In this document: one piece after another, positions 42,959 through 53,420 of the stretch
Layout of the letters: every line of letters begins with the position of its first letter
Position numbering within the stretch: the first letter of the stretch is position 1
Assembly: GCF_900112425.1 (NCBI RefSeq)
Contig: NZ_FOLP01000006.1
Coordinates: 186,001-250,000 of the forward strand
From: Variovorax sp. OK212
Lineage (GTDB): Bacteria > Pseudomonadota > Gammaproteobacteria > Burkholderiales > Burkholderiaceae_C
Length of the DNA: 64,000 nt
Reading direction: 5' to 3'
Notes under the pieces: model-generated
Databases searched by the model: none
Seen by the model: the letters and a program-made list of their open reading frames with translations, nothing else
Told to the model about the DNA's origin: nothing
Program-made: the position numbers and the translations under genes

Positions 42959-45859
42959 GTGACCTCTACTTCTTCCAAGCCACACGACCTTCAGGCCCTC
43001 GACACGCTCACCGGCGGCGCCTTCACCGCGCCGACCTCCGGGGAGCGCGCCGCGCGCATCCGCGACTGGCTCGCGGGCAACCCCGCGTCCGAACAGATGC
43101 AGGAGGTCTTCAAGGAGCTGAGCGGTCGCGACAAGGGCGCCGCGCGCCTGCTGCGCGAAAAGCTCGACGAACTCAAGCGCGCCAAGGGCCAGGAGGCCAT
43201 TGCCGCCGAATGGGCGCAAAAGGCCGAGGCGCTGCTGGGCCAGTCCAAGCTCAACATCGCCGATGCACTGGCCTGGCAGCGCGACGCCGCCAAGGCCGGC
43301 GCGCCGCTCTCGCGCGAACCGCTGGCCGGCCTGAAGGCCAGGCTGGCCGAGCGCGTGAAGGGCATCGAAGACCTGCAGCACCGCGCGCAGGTGCACCGCG
43401 AAGCCGCCGTCCTGCTGGCACAGCGCTTTGAAGTGCTGTCCACCAAGGGCTGGCAGGACGCCCAGGCCGCCGAGGAATCGCTGCGCGCCGATGTCACCCA
43501 TTGGCAGCAGCAGGCCGCCGAGATCACCGCCGACGCCAACTGGACCAGCCTCGACGCCAAGTTCGCGCCGCAGCTCGATGCCTCGAAGTCGCAACTGCTG
43601 GTGGTGTCCGACTCGTTCCACAGCGCGCTGGCCCAGGCCGTGGCTGCCGCGGCCGACGCCGCAGCGCCGCTGCCGCCCGTGCCCGTGTGGGCCGACGAGC
43701 TGCGCGCCGCGCGCGGTGAGGTCGTGGCGCCCAAGGCCGCCGCACCCGCACGTCCCGCCGCGCCCAAGGTCGACCCGTCCGTGCGCGCCGCCGCGCAGGA
43801 CGCCGTGCAGGCCGCGCTCGCCAAGCTCGAGCAGGAAACCGCCGAAGGCCACGGCAAGGCCAGCGCCGGCGCCGCCGCCGCGCTGCGCGCCGTGCTCAAG
43901 GAACACGGCAAGATGGTCGACGCCCCGCTCGAAGCCCGCGTGCATGCCGCGCTGGTGGCGGCCGGCGAACTCGAAGGCTGGCAGCGCTGGAGCGCCGACA
44001 AGGTCCGTGAAGACCTCGTCGCCAAGGCCGAAGGCCTGCTCAAGCGCCCCGAAGGCCAGGCCCTCGGTGGCCGCAAGATGCAGGAAACCCTGCGCGCCCT
44101 GCGCGACCAGTGGAAGCAGGCCGACCAGGGTGGCGTGCCGAACCACGCGCTCTGGAAGCGTTTCGACGAAGCCTGCAACGAAGCCCACAAGGTGGTCGAG
44201 GCCTGGCTGGAGAAGGTCCGCGCCGATGCCGCCGAGCACCGCGCCCACCGCGTCGCGCTGATCGAAGAGGTCAAGGCCTGGGCTGCAGAGCACGCCGGCG
44301 CCACCGACCTGAAGGCGCACAACCGCGCGCTGCACCAGTTCGCCGACCGCTGGCGCGATGCCGGCCATGTGGGCGAGAAGGTGTTCGCCGAGCTGCAGCC
44401 GCATTGGAACGAAGCCTTCGGCGCCGCCCGCGCACCGTTCGAGACGGCGCAGAAGGCCAGCGTCGAACGCCGCCAGGCCATGATTGCCGAAGCCGCCGAG
44501 CTCGGCGCCCAGCCCATGCTGCGCATCGACGCCGTCAAGGCGCTGCAGCAACGCTGGCAGGCCGAGGCACAGGGCGTGCCGCTCGATCGCCGCCACGAAC
44601 AGAAGCTGTGGGACGCGTTCCGCGCGCCCATCGACGAAGCCTTCAACCGCAAGACCGCCGAGCGCGAAAAGGCATCGGCCGCCATGAGCGAGCACGACCG
44701 CTACGTGCTCGACGCCTCCAAGGCGCTCGACGCGGCCAACGCCACCGGCGACGCGCAGAAGATCCGTGCCGCCGTGGCTCGCCTGGAAGGCGCGCTGCGC
44801 GGTGAAGCACCGCCGCCCGCCCCGGCCCCGGCACCGAAGGCCGAACAGGCCGCCGCCTCGAGCGACGGCCCCTCCGTCGGCGCGACCGAGATCGAGGCGC
44901 CCGGCCAGGCTGCCGCCGAGTTCGGCGAAAGCGCCGAGCAGGCACCGAGCCCGAGCGACGCGGAAGCATCGCCCGGCACGCACACCGCCGCCGCAACCGA
45001 GGCACCCGCCGACCTGGTGGCGCCCGCCGATGGCGCCGACGCGTCGGCCCGCTCCGATGGCGAGGCGCACGACGCCGGTGAAGCCGCCGCGGTCGAAGCC
45101 CCGTTGGCCGCACCGAAGCCCGCGCCCAAGCCCGTGGTGGCGATGCGCGGCGACGACCGCCCGAGCAGCAAGAAGGGCGAACCGGCACCCGCCGCCCGCG
45201 GTGCTGGTGGCCGTTTCGGCGACCGCCGCGATGGCGGCCGTCCCGGCGCCGGCGGCCCGGGTCGCCCTGGAGACCGCAATGACCGTGGCGCGCCCCGCGG
45301 CGACGCACGCGGCGATCGCAGCGGCCCTGGCGGTCCCGGCGGCCCTGGCGGCCGGTTTGGCGACCGCCCCCCGCGTTTCGAAGACCGCGGTCCGCGTCTC
45401 GGCGATGCCGCTTTCCGCGCGCAGCGCGAAGCGCTCGAACGCGCCGACATGCAGCTGCGCAAGCTCGCGGCGCAGGCCCACGGCGAAGCGCTGACCCAGG
45501 TGCTGGGCGCCTGGGAACAGCGCGACGCCAGCCGCCTGCCGAGCGTGCAGGAGCTGGGCCGCGCGGTCTCGCCCGCGGTGCGCACCGGTTGGTCGCAAGC
45601 CATCGGCACCTCGCCGTCGGCCGCTGCCGGCGATGCCGCCGAAGCGCTGCTGCGCCTCGAAATGGCCGCCGAAGTGCCCACGCCCGCCGAGCAACTCGAC
45701 GCGCGCCGCGCACTGCAGCTCAAGCTGCTGACCAAGCGCGGCGACCCGGCCCCGGCGCAGACCTGGGGCCAGGACGCAGGCAAGGTGCTGGCCGCGGCGC
45801 ACGACGCTGCGAGCGCACGCCGCCTGCAGAACGCGCTGAAGGCGCTGCTGCGCAAGTAA
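42959..45859 (+). CDS. DUF349-domain protein with Arg/Gly-rich disordered segment
   Basis: This protein has 966 residues from a GTG start; an in-frame ATG at 42884 would place a hairpin inside the gene. Several DUF349 repeats of coiled-coil character lie between about 270 and 620 (LRALRDQWKQADQGGVPNHALWKRFDEACNEAH, KALQQRWQAEAQGVP). An Ala/Pro/Glu-rich linker follows at about 620-740. An RGG-like segment rich in Gly, Arg and Asp lies at about 745-820 (GRFGDRRDGGRPGAGGPGR). A helical C-terminus ends the protein. DUF349 proteins are not well characterised. The Arg/Gly segment suggests nucleic-acid binding, by analogy only. Confidence 0.8.
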   Translation: MTSTSSKPHDLQALDTLTGGAFTAPTSGERAARIRDWLAGNPASEQMQEVFKELSGRDKGAARLLREKLDELKRAKGQEAIAAEWAQKAEALLGQSKLNIADALAWQRDAAKAGAPLSREPLAGLKARLAERVKGIEDLQHRAQVHREAAVLLAQRFEVLSTKGWQDAQAAEESLRADVTHWQQQAAEITADANWTSLDAKFAPQLDASKSQLLVVSDSFHSALAQAVAAAADAAAPLPPVPVWADELRAARGEVVAPKAAAPARPAAPKVDPSVRAAAQDAVQAALAKLEQETAEGHGKASAGAAAALRAVLKEHGKMVDAPLEARVHAALVAAGELEGWQRWSADKVREDLVAKAEGLLKRPEGQALGGRKMQETLRALRDQWKQADQGGVPNHALWKRFDEACNEAHKVVEAWLEKVRADAAEHRAHRVALIEEVKAWAAEHAGATDLKAHNRALHQFADRWRDAGHVGEKVFAELQPHWNEAFGAARAPFETAQKASVERRQAMIAEAAELGAQPMLRIDAVKALQQRWQAEAQGVPLDRRHEQKLWDAFRAPIDEAFNRKTAEREKASAAMSEHDRYVLDASKALDAANATGDAQKIRAAVARLEGALRGEAPPPAPAPAPKAEQAAASSDGPSVGATEIEAPGQAAAEFGESAEQAPSPSDAEASPGTHTAAATEAPADLVAPADGADASARSDGEAHDAGEAAAVEAPLAAPKPAPKPVVAMRGDDRPSSKKGEPAPAARGAGGRFGDRRDGGRPGAGGPGRPGDRNDRGAPRGDARGDRSGPGGPGGPGGRFGDRPPRFEDRGPRLGDAAFRAQREALERADMQLRKLAAQAHGEALTQVLGAWEQRDASRLPSVQELGRAVSPAVRTGWSQAIGTSPSAAAGDAAEALLRLEMAAEVPTPAEQLDARRALQLKLLTKRGDPAPAQTWGQDAGKVLAAAHDAASARRLQNALKALLRK

Positions 45860-45893
45860 GCACGCCGGCGGGCCGATCGCCCGATCGGCCACG

Positions 45894-45923
45894 AAAAAGG
45901 CGCCCCGCGGGGCGCCTTTTTTT
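45894..45923. terminator. Bidirectional Rho-independent terminator
   Basis: AAAAAGGCGCCCC-GC-GGGGCGCCTTTTTTT is a very strong stem with T-tracts on both strands, placed between the convergent DUF349 and DUF3592-like genes. Confidence 0.92.
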
Positions 45924-45965
45924 GTGCGAATGGCGACGTGCGTCACGCACGTCAGTGCCGAAGGC

Positions 45966-46562
45966 TCAGACCTTCTCGCCGATCACCGGCGTCTGTGCCG
46001 CCGTGGCCTCTTCGGCAATGAAGCCATTGCGGATCCGGCGCCGCAGGAACAGCCCGCCGATGCCCAGCAGCAGGGCGACGAGGCCGACGATCAGCGTGCC
46101 CTTGTCCGTGGCGCTCGAGGCCGCGGCCTGGTCCTTGACCTCCATGATCTTCTGCACCTCGGCCAGGGACACCACCGGCTGGCCCTTGAGCTTGACTTCG
46201 TAGACCAGGTTGTTGTCCGAAGGATCGACGCGCACCTCAACGGCTTCGTCGATCAGCGGCTCGAGCTTCTTGCGGCCGACTGCGTAGTCGACGCGCCATT
46301 TCTCGGTGCTGCCGTCGGCCACCTTGGCGTCGAGCACGAAGTAGTGGCGCGTGGTGCTGCCACCGCGGCGGCGCTTGGTGGTCTCGGTGATCTCGCTGCC
46401 GCTGACGATCGTGCCGCTCTTGGCCACCAGGTCTTCGACGGCGGTGCCATGCGTGTCGGCGCTGGCCTTGAACTGCGCGTAGCCAGCCCACCCCAGGATG
46501 CCGATGCCCACCACCAATGCCAGCCACGCCTTGCCCGTGAGCTGATAGATCCAATCCCTCAT
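45966..46562 (-). CDS. DUF3592-like two-helix membrane protein
   Basis: This 198-residue protein has an N-terminal membrane helix (WLALVVGIGILGWAGYAQF) and a C-terminal one (GTLIVGLVALLLGIGGLFL). Between them lies a soluble beta-rich domain with GTIVSGSEITETTKRRRGGSTTRHYFVLDAKVADG and a closing VEVRVDPSDNN. The pattern resembles DUF3592 domains (a residue-G start, a Tyr-containing strand and a V-x-V-x-x-D/Y-P end). The function is unknown. The gene stands alone between a terminator and mtfA. Confidence 0.65.
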   Translation of the reverse strand: MRDWIYQLTGKAWLALVVGIGILGWAGYAQFKASADTHGTAVEDLVAKSGTIVSGSEITETTKRRRGGSTTRHYFVLDAKVADGSTEKWRVDYAVGRKKLEPLIDEAVEVRVDPSDNNLVYEVKLKGQPVVSLAEVQKIMEVKDQAAASSATDKGTLIVGLVALLLGIGGLFLRRRIRNGFIAEEATAAQTPVIGEKV

Positions 46563-46655
46563 TTTGTTTGCCTTTTTAACGTGTTGATAACCCGTCGATG
46601 GTAAAGGCTGTTCAGCTATCTAATTAATAGCGAACAAATGAATACTGGCGTGCGA

Positions 46656-47447
46656 TCAGGCCTGTTTAGGAAGAAAGAATTCATCGAAGATGGCCAGCAC
46701 TTCGGGGAAGTCGCGCGAGAAGTTCGGGCGGTTCACAAAGTAGGCCTCGCAGGCCACCGCGAAGAACTCGCTGATCGAGGTGGCGCCGTAGTCGTCGAGC
46801 CATGGCGGCTCGGCGCCGAAGCGCTCCGCCATGATCGTCTTTTCGCGAAAGCCGTCGTAGGCGGGTTGCAGCACGGCCATCCAGGCCGCGCGGGCCTCGC
46901 GGGTGCCGCGGCTGCCTGCAAAGCCGGCCGGCAGCGGCGGGCAGCCGTTGGCGTCCCCGCTGCGCATGTCGATCTTGTGGGCGAACTCGTGGATCACCAC
47001 GTTGTAACCGCGCTCGCTGGTGACGCTGCTGGCCAGCACGTCGTCCCAGCTCAGCATGACGGGGCCGCGGTCCATGGCTTCGCCGGCCACGACCTCGCCG
47101 TATTCGTGCACCACCTGGGCTTCGTCGACCACCTTGCGCCGCGCCACCACCTCGGAGCGGTGCACCACGATGCCGACGAAATCGTCGTACCAGTTCAGGC
47201 CGCCCCTCAGATGCAGCACGGGCAGCACGGCCTGCGCCGCGATGGCCAGCGCCACTTCGTTGGTGATGGTGAAGCCCTTGGCGCCGTGGAATTCCTTGTC
47301 GCGCAGGAACTCGGCGGTGAGGATGCGCAGGCGTTGCCGGTCGGGCTCGGGCAGGGCGCCGAGGAAGGCGTAGCGCTTGAGTGCCGCCTGCCAGGCGGCT
47401 TCGGGGATTGGGGGCAGGGCGCGCAACCGGCGCAGCCACTTGAACAT
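46656..47447 (-). CDS. mtfA: MtfA-type zinc metallopeptidase (M90)
   Basis: This 263-residue cytoplasmic protein has HEXXH in VVIHEFAHKID (His153-His157) and a third ligand in the ATSISEFFAVACEAYF segment. Residues GLNWYDDFVGIVVHRSEVV are typical of the family. MtfA in E. coli binds the repressor Mlc and thereby affects glucose PTS genes, and it has low peptidase activity. No PTS gene is near here. It follows lpxH on the same strand by 17 bases. Confidence 0.92.
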   Translation of the reverse strand: MFKWLRRLRALPPIPEAAWQAALKRYAFLGALPEPDRQRLRILTAEFLRDKEFHGAKGFTITNEVALAIAAQAVLPVLHLRGGLNWYDDFVGIVVHRSEVVARRKVVDEAQVVHEYGEVVAGEAMDRGPVMLSWDDVLASSVTSERGYNVVIHEFAHKIDMRSGDANGCPPLPAGFAGSRGTREARAAWMAVLQPAYDGFREKTIMAERFGAEPPWLDDYGATSISEFFAVACEAYFVNRPNFSRDFPEVLAIFDEFFLPKQA

Positions 47448-47464
47448 CGGTGACGGCGGCGCGG

Positions 47465-48244
47465 CTAGCGCAGGTCGACGCGTTGCGCGCCGGCGGTGGA
47501 AAGGCACAGCAGCTGTGCGCGCGGCGGGTGCGCCGCGGCGTCCCAGTCGCTCAGCACGATGCGCTGCAGGCCTTGGCCCAGGTCGTGGTTGGCGGGGCGG
47601 TGCGTGTGGCCGTGCACCAGCGTGCGGGCATTGGCCTGCCGCAGCCAGTGGCGCGCGGCGTCGTTGTCGACGTCGGCCCAGATCGTCGACGGGTTGCGCT
47701 TGCGGTCTTCGCTCTGCACGCGCATGGAGCGCGCGAGCGCGCGGCGCTCCTCGAGCGGGCGGGCGAGGAAGGCGGCCTGCCATTCGGGCGTGCGCACCTG
47801 GGCGCGGAACTTGAGGTACTCGGTGTCCTCGAGGCAGAGGATGTCGCCGTGGCTCAGCAGCCAGCGTTGGCCGTGCAGCACCAGCACCGTGGGGTCGTCG
47901 AGCAGCGTCAGGCCGCATTGCGCCGCGAATGCGGGGCCGACCAGGAAGTCGCGGTTGCCATGCATGAAGAACACCGGCAGCCGTTGCGCGGTGCGGCGCA
48001 GCAGCTCGGCGCACTGCGCTTCGAAACCGGCTGCATCTGCAGAGCTTGCAGAAGCAGCCGAGTCGTCGCCCACCCACACCTCGAACAGGTCGCCGAGGAT
48101 GATCAACGCGTCGGCCGGCGTGGTCTGCAGGTAGCCCTGCCAGGCCTCGAAGGTGGCGGGCTCGCCGGCCTGCAGGTGCAGGTCGGAAATCAGGTCGACG
48201 GTGCGCCACGCGGGCGGCGCCACCAGTTCCTTGAACGCCGTCAT
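47465..48244 (-). CDS. lpxH: UDP-2,3-diacylglucosamine diphosphatase
   Basis: This 259-residue calcineurin-like phosphoesterase cleaves UDP-2,3-diacylglucosamine to lipid X in lipid A synthesis. The metal-binding motifs are present in order: DLHL at 20-23, GDLFEVWVGDD, HGNRDFLVG, the His of LLSHGD, and HGHTHRP. A Ser/Ala-rich insert lies after the second motif. It forms a small leftward cluster with ppiB upstream and mtfA downstream. Confidence 0.93.
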   Translation of the reverse strand: MTAFKELVAPPAWRTVDLISDLHLQAGEPATFEAWQGYLQTTPADALIILGDLFEVWVGDDSAASASSADAAGFEAQCAELLRRTAQRLPVFFMHGNRDFLVGPAFAAQCGLTLLDDPTVLVLHGQRWLLSHGDILCLEDTEYLKFRAQVRTPEWQAAFLARPLEERRALARSMRVQSEDRKRNPSTIWADVDNDAARHWLRQANARTLVHGHTHRPANHDLGQGLQRIVLSDWDAAAHPPRAQLLCLSTAGAQRVDLR

Positions 48245-48344
48245 TGCGGCCGCCGCCGGGTCACGCCGAAGCGGAACGCGCGGGCCGCGCCTGTCTCATG
48301 GAGAGCGGCGAAGCACACGAAGCGGCAAGCCGGGCGGCTCACGC

Positions 48345-48857
48345 TCACTCGGCGATGACGACGGCCTTTTCGATCACGACGTCGTCGAGCGGCACGTCGT
48401 CATGGAAGCCCTTGCGGCCCGTCTTCACGGCCTTGATCTTGTCGACCACGTCGGTGCCGTTGATCACCTTGCCGAACACGGCATAGCCCCAGCCTTGTGC
48501 CGAGGGTGCGGTGTGGTTCAGGAAGCCGTTGTCCGACACGTTGATGAAGAACTGCGCGGTGGCCGAGTGCGGCGCGCTGGTGCGGGCCATGGCAACGGTG
48601 TAGTTGTTGTTCTTCAGGCCGTTGTTGGCTTCGTTCTCGATCTCGGCGCCGGTGGGCTTTTGCTGCATGCCGGGCTCGAAGCCGCCGCCTTGCACCATGA
48701 AGCCGGGGATCACGCGGTGGAACACCGTGTTGTCGTAGTGGCCCTTCTTCACGTACGAGATGAAGTTCTCGGCCGACTTCGGTGCCTTCTCGGCGTCGAG
48801 TTCGAGCGTGATCACGCCGTAGTTCTTGATGTGCAGTTCGACTTGGGGGTTGCTCAT
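48345..48857 (-). CDS. ppiB: Cytoplasmic peptidyl-prolyl cis-trans isomerase B (cyclophilin)
   Basis: This 170-residue cyclophilin has no signal peptide. The family core is present: FHRVIPGFMVQGGGF, MARTSAPHSATAQFFINV and YAVFGKVINGTDVVDKI. It catalyses proline isomerisation during protein folding. It follows a second, periplasmic cyclophilin gene by 26 bases, an arrangement that suggests a duplication. Confidence 0.95.
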   Translation of the reverse strand: MSNPQVELHIKNYGVITLELDAEKAPKSAENFISYVKKGHYDNTVFHRVIPGFMVQGGGFEPGMQQKPTGAEIENEANNGLKNNNYTVAMARTSAPHSATAQFFINVSDNGFLNHTAPSAQGWGYAVFGKVINGTDVVDKIKAVKTGRKGFHDDVPLDDVVIEKAVVIAE

Positions 48858-48883
48858 GGCGGGACTCCTTCTTGGGAAATGAA

Positions 48884-49477
48884 TTACTTCGCCAGCAGCG
48901 TGGCGGACTTGATGGTGACGGCCTCGAGCGGCACGTTCTGCATGCCGGCCTTGTTGCCGGTGGCGACCGCGCGGATCTTGTCGACCACGTCGGTGCCGGC
49001 AACGACCTTGCCGAACACGGTGTAGCCGTAGCCGTCGGGGTTGGGCGCGTTGAGCGAGTCGTTGTTCTTCACGTTGATGAAGAACTGCGACGTTGCGGAA
49101 TTCGGGTTGCCGGTGCGCGCCATGGCGACCGTGTACTTGTCGTTCTTCAGGCCGTTGCTGGCTTCGAGCGGAATGGCCGCGCGCGTGGGCTTTTGCTGCA
49201 TGTCGGCCGTGAAGCCGCCGCCCTGGATCATGAAGCCGTCGATGACGCGGTGGAACACCGTGCCGTCGTAGTGCTTGTCCTTGACGTACTGCAGGAAGTT
49301 CTCGACCGACTTGGGCGCCTTGGCGGCATCGAGCTCGACCACGATGTCGCCGGCCGAAGTGGCCAGCTTGACGCGCGGGGCGGCCGTTTGTGCGTAGCCA
49401 GTGGCGGCGAACGTGAGTGCGGCGGCCAGCACAAGGGCGCTGCGGCGGCTGAAACGGGAGAGGGCGTGGATCGTCAA
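48884..49477 (-). CDS. ppiA: Periplasmic peptidyl-prolyl cis-trans isomerase A (cyclophilin)
   Basis: This cyclophilin has an N-terminal signal peptide (SRRSALVLAAALTFAATGYAQT). Its core mirrors ppiB: FHRVIDGFMIQGGGF, MARTGNPNSATSQFFINV, YTVFGKVVAGTDVVDKI. The start is uncertain. A TTG with a nearby GGAG site gives 197 residues and a normal signal peptide; an earlier frame opening adds 23 residues with no signal-like character. Confidence 0.92.
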   Translation of the reverse strand: MTIHALSRFSRRSALVLAAALTFAATGYAQTAAPRVKLATSAGDIVVELDAAKAPKSVENFLQYVKDKHYDGTVFHRVIDGFMIQGGGFTADMQQKPTRAAIPLEASNGLKNDKYTVAMARTGNPNSATSQFFINVKNNDSLNAPNPDGYGYTVFGKVVAGTDVVDKIRAVATGNKAGMQNVPLEAVTIKSATLLAK

Positions 49478-49571
49478 GAGAGGCTCCGTGTGCGAAAGAG
49501 GAGAGGACAGGGGGCGCGGGCCGTGCAAGAGTGCGAGAGGCGCCACGTCGGCGCCCTTGCCGGGCGGGCCG

Positions 49572-50162
49572 TCACTTGCTGGTGCGGCCGACCGGCTTGC
49601 GCACCACCGGCGGCGCGGCGGGCAGCGTGGCGGCTTCGGCTTCGGCCTTGGGCGTGAAGATCTGGCGGATCAGCAACAGCTTGGGCGCGACGCTCGAGTT
49701 GGTGCTGGCGAACTGCTGGGCGCGAACGTATTCCTGGGCCGCGAGGCGGGCATACACGTCGCCGAGGTTCTCGTGCGCGGTGGCGTAGTTCGGGTTGAGC
49801 TTGATGGCCTGTTCGAGCGCGGCGCGGGCCTGGTCGAACTTGCTTTGCGATGCATACAGCGCGGCCAGGTTGTTGTAGGGCTCGGACAGCTCGGGGAAGT
49901 CTTGCGTGAGCTGCGTGAAGGCGGTGATGGCCTCGGCCTGCTTGTTCTGCTCGGTGAGGATCACGCCGCGCAGGAAGCGCATCTGCGGGTCGCGCGGCTT
50001 GCCGGCGATATAGGTGTCGGCCTTGGCCAGCGCCTCGTTCGACTTGCCCTGCCGCAGCAGCAGGTTGACGTCGTCGTAGTCGTTGGCATGCGCTGCGGAG
50101 GCCCAGAGGCTGAACAGCAGAGCGAAGGCAATGGAGAGTCTGGAGAACGCGGCGTGCTTCAT
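49572..50162 (-). CDS. Exported tetratricopeptide-repeat protein
   Basis: This 196-residue protein has a signal peptide ending ASAAHAND. About three TPR motifs follow in residues 30-150 (LLRQGKSNEALAKADTYIAGKP, EPYNNLAALYASQSKFDQARAALEQAIKLNP, NYATAHENLGDVYARLAAQEYVRA). The tail is Ala/Pro-rich. TPRs mediate protein contacts; the partner is unknown. It heads a leftward string with ppiA and ppiB and is divergent from cysS. Confidence 0.85.
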   Translation of the reverse strand: MKHAAFSRLSIAFALLFSLWASAAHANDYDDVNLLLRQGKSNEALAKADTYIAGKPRDPQMRFLRGVILTEQNKQAEAITAFTQLTQDFPELSEPYNNLAALYASQSKFDQARAALEQAIKLNPNYATAHENLGDVYARLAAQEYVRAQQFASTNSSVAPKLLLIRQIFTPKAEAEAATLPAAPPVVRKPVGRTSK

Positions 50163-50357
50163 GAAGCCTCGGCAGAAAAGGGGGGAATGCGGGCTTGGGG
50201 AACACCCGGACGCCGCTCGGCGGCAGACGTTTATACTAGGTCGGATTGTAGCCGAGGGGCCATGTCGAACCCCTCGCGACCACAGCCCCCGTCACCCCTG
50301 AAAAACACCGTCTTTCGCCCGTGCTTTACGTGCGCGAACTGACGCTTTCCGAATCTC

Positions 50358-51730
<1,373 letters not shown>

Positions 51731-51734
<4 letters not shown>

Positions 51735-52402
51735 ACGGAACGACGAACCCCATGCCCGCCACCACGAAGACCAGCGTTCAGATCTACACGCCGGACTATT
51801 GGGAAGAGGCATGCAAGCACCTCGCCAAGAAAGACCGCGTCATGAAGCGGCTGATTCCGAAGTTCGGAGACGCCTGCCTGGAGTCGCGCGGTGATGCGTT
51901 CACCACGCTGGCGCGCAGCGTGGTCGGCCAGCAGATCTCGGTGAAGGCCGCGCAGTCGGTGTGGGACAAGTTTGCTGCGCTGCCGCGCAAGCTCACGCCG
52001 GCCAACGTGCTCAAGCTCAAGGTCGACGACATGCGCGGCGCCGGACTGTCGGCGCGCAAGATCGAGTACCTCGTCGACCTCGCGCTGCATTTCGATTCGG
52101 GCATGGTCCACGTCAATTCGTGGAAGGACATGTCGGACGAACTCATCATCGAAGAGCTCGTGGCCATTCGCGGCATCGGCCGCTGGACGGCCGAGATGTT
52201 CCTCATCTTTCACCTGATGCGTCCGAACGTGCTCCCCGTCGATGACGTGGGGCTGCTCAACGGCATCAGCGTCAACTATTTTTCGGGCGATCCGGTCAGC
52301 CGCAGCGATGCCCGCGACGTCGCCGTGGCCTGGGCCCCGTATTGCAGCGTGGCGACTTGGTATATTTGGCGATCGCTGGATCCCGTTCCAGTCGCGTATT
52401 GA
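51731..52402 (+). CDS. DNA-3-methyladenine glycosylase (HhH-GPD, AlkA-like)
   Basis: This protein has 223 residues from the GTG that overlaps the cysS stop (an ATG 21 bases later is possible). The helix-hairpin-helix motif is VAIRGIGRWTAEMFLIF, and the acidic catalytic pair lies in LPVDDVGLLNGI (D171-D172). LARSVVGQQISVKAAQSVW is the family's first signature. It removes alkylated bases such as 3-methyladenine in base-excision repair. It is shorter than E. coli AlkA, because it lacks the N-terminal domain. Confidence 0.9.
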
Positions 52403-52418
52403 ATAACAGGAGAAGACG

Positions 52419-53399
52419 TTGGCGAAACGAACCTTCCTCGACTTCGAGCAGCCCATTGCTGAACTCGAAACAAAGATCGAAGAATTGCGCTATGTGCAGA
52501 CCGAATCCGCGGTCGACATCTCTGAAGAAATCGATCAGCTCGGCAAAAAGAGCCAGCAACTCACCAAGGACATCTACAGCGACCTGACGCCCTGGCAGAT
52601 CACCAAGATCGCCCGGCATCCGGAGCGCCCCTACACGCTCGACTACGTCAACGAAATCTTCACCGATTTCGTCGAACTGCACGGCGACCGCCACTTCTCG
52701 GACGACCTGTCGATCGTGGGCGGACTCGCGCGCTTCAACGGCGTGCCCTGCATGGTGCTCGGCCACCAGAAGGGCCGCGACACGAAGGAGCGCACCGCGC
52801 GCAACTTCGGCATGAGCAAGCCCGAGGGTTACCGCAAGGCGCTGCGTCTCATGAAGACGGCCGAGAAGTTCAAGCTGCCGGTGTTCACCTTCGTGGACAC
52901 GCCCGGCGCGTACCCCGGCATCGACGCCGAGGAGCGCGGCCAGTCGGAAGCCATCGGCCGCAACATCTTCGAGATGGCGCAGCTCGAGGTGCCGATCATC
53001 GTCACCATCATCGGCGAGGGTGGTTCCGGCGGCGCGCTGGCCATCTCGGTCGGCGACCAGCTGGTGATGCTGCAGTACTCGATCTATTCGGTCATCAGCC
53101 CCGAAGGCTGCGCTTCCATCCTGTGGAAGACCAGCGAGAAGGCACAGGAAGCCGCCGATGCACTGGGCATCACGGCGCACCGCCTGAAGGCGCTGGGCCT
53201 GGTCGACAAGATCGTGAACGAGCCCGTGGGCGGCGCGCACCGCGACCATCGCCAGATGGCCGCGTTCCTGAAGCGCGCGCTCAACGATGCCTTCCGCCAG
53301 GTCAGCGACCTGAAGCCGAAGGAACTGCTGGACCGCCGCTACGAGCGCCTGCAGAGCTACGGCCGTTTCAACGACACCAAGGCCGACAGCGGCCGGTAA
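52419..53399 (+). CDS. accA: Acetyl-CoA carboxylase carboxyltransferase subunit alpha
   Basis: This 326-residue subunit transfers the carboxyl group from biotin to acetyl-CoA in the first step of fatty-acid synthesis. Family segments are TFLDFEQPIAELETKIEEL, VDTPGAYPGIDAEERGQSEAI and IGEGGSGGALAISVGD. The start is TTG, with AGGAG 7 bases before. The gene is followed after 21 bases by tilS. Confidence 0.97.
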   Translation: MAKRTFLDFEQPIAELETKIEELRYVQTESAVDISEEIDQLGKKSQQLTKDIYSDLTPWQITKIARHPERPYTLDYVNEIFTDFVELHGDRHFSDDLSIVGGLARFNGVPCMVLGHQKGRDTKERTARNFGMSKPEGYRKALRLMKTAEKFKLPVFTFVDTPGAYPGIDAEERGQSEAIGRNIFEMAQLEVPIIVTIIGEGGSGGALAISVGDQLVMLQYSIYSVISPEGCASILWKTSEKAQEAADALGITAHRLKALGLVDKIVNEPVGGAHRDHRQMAAFLKRALNDAFRQVSDLKPKELLDRRYERLQSYGRFNDTKADSGR

Positions 53400-53420
53400 C
53401 GGCAGATAGCGCGGGTTGCC

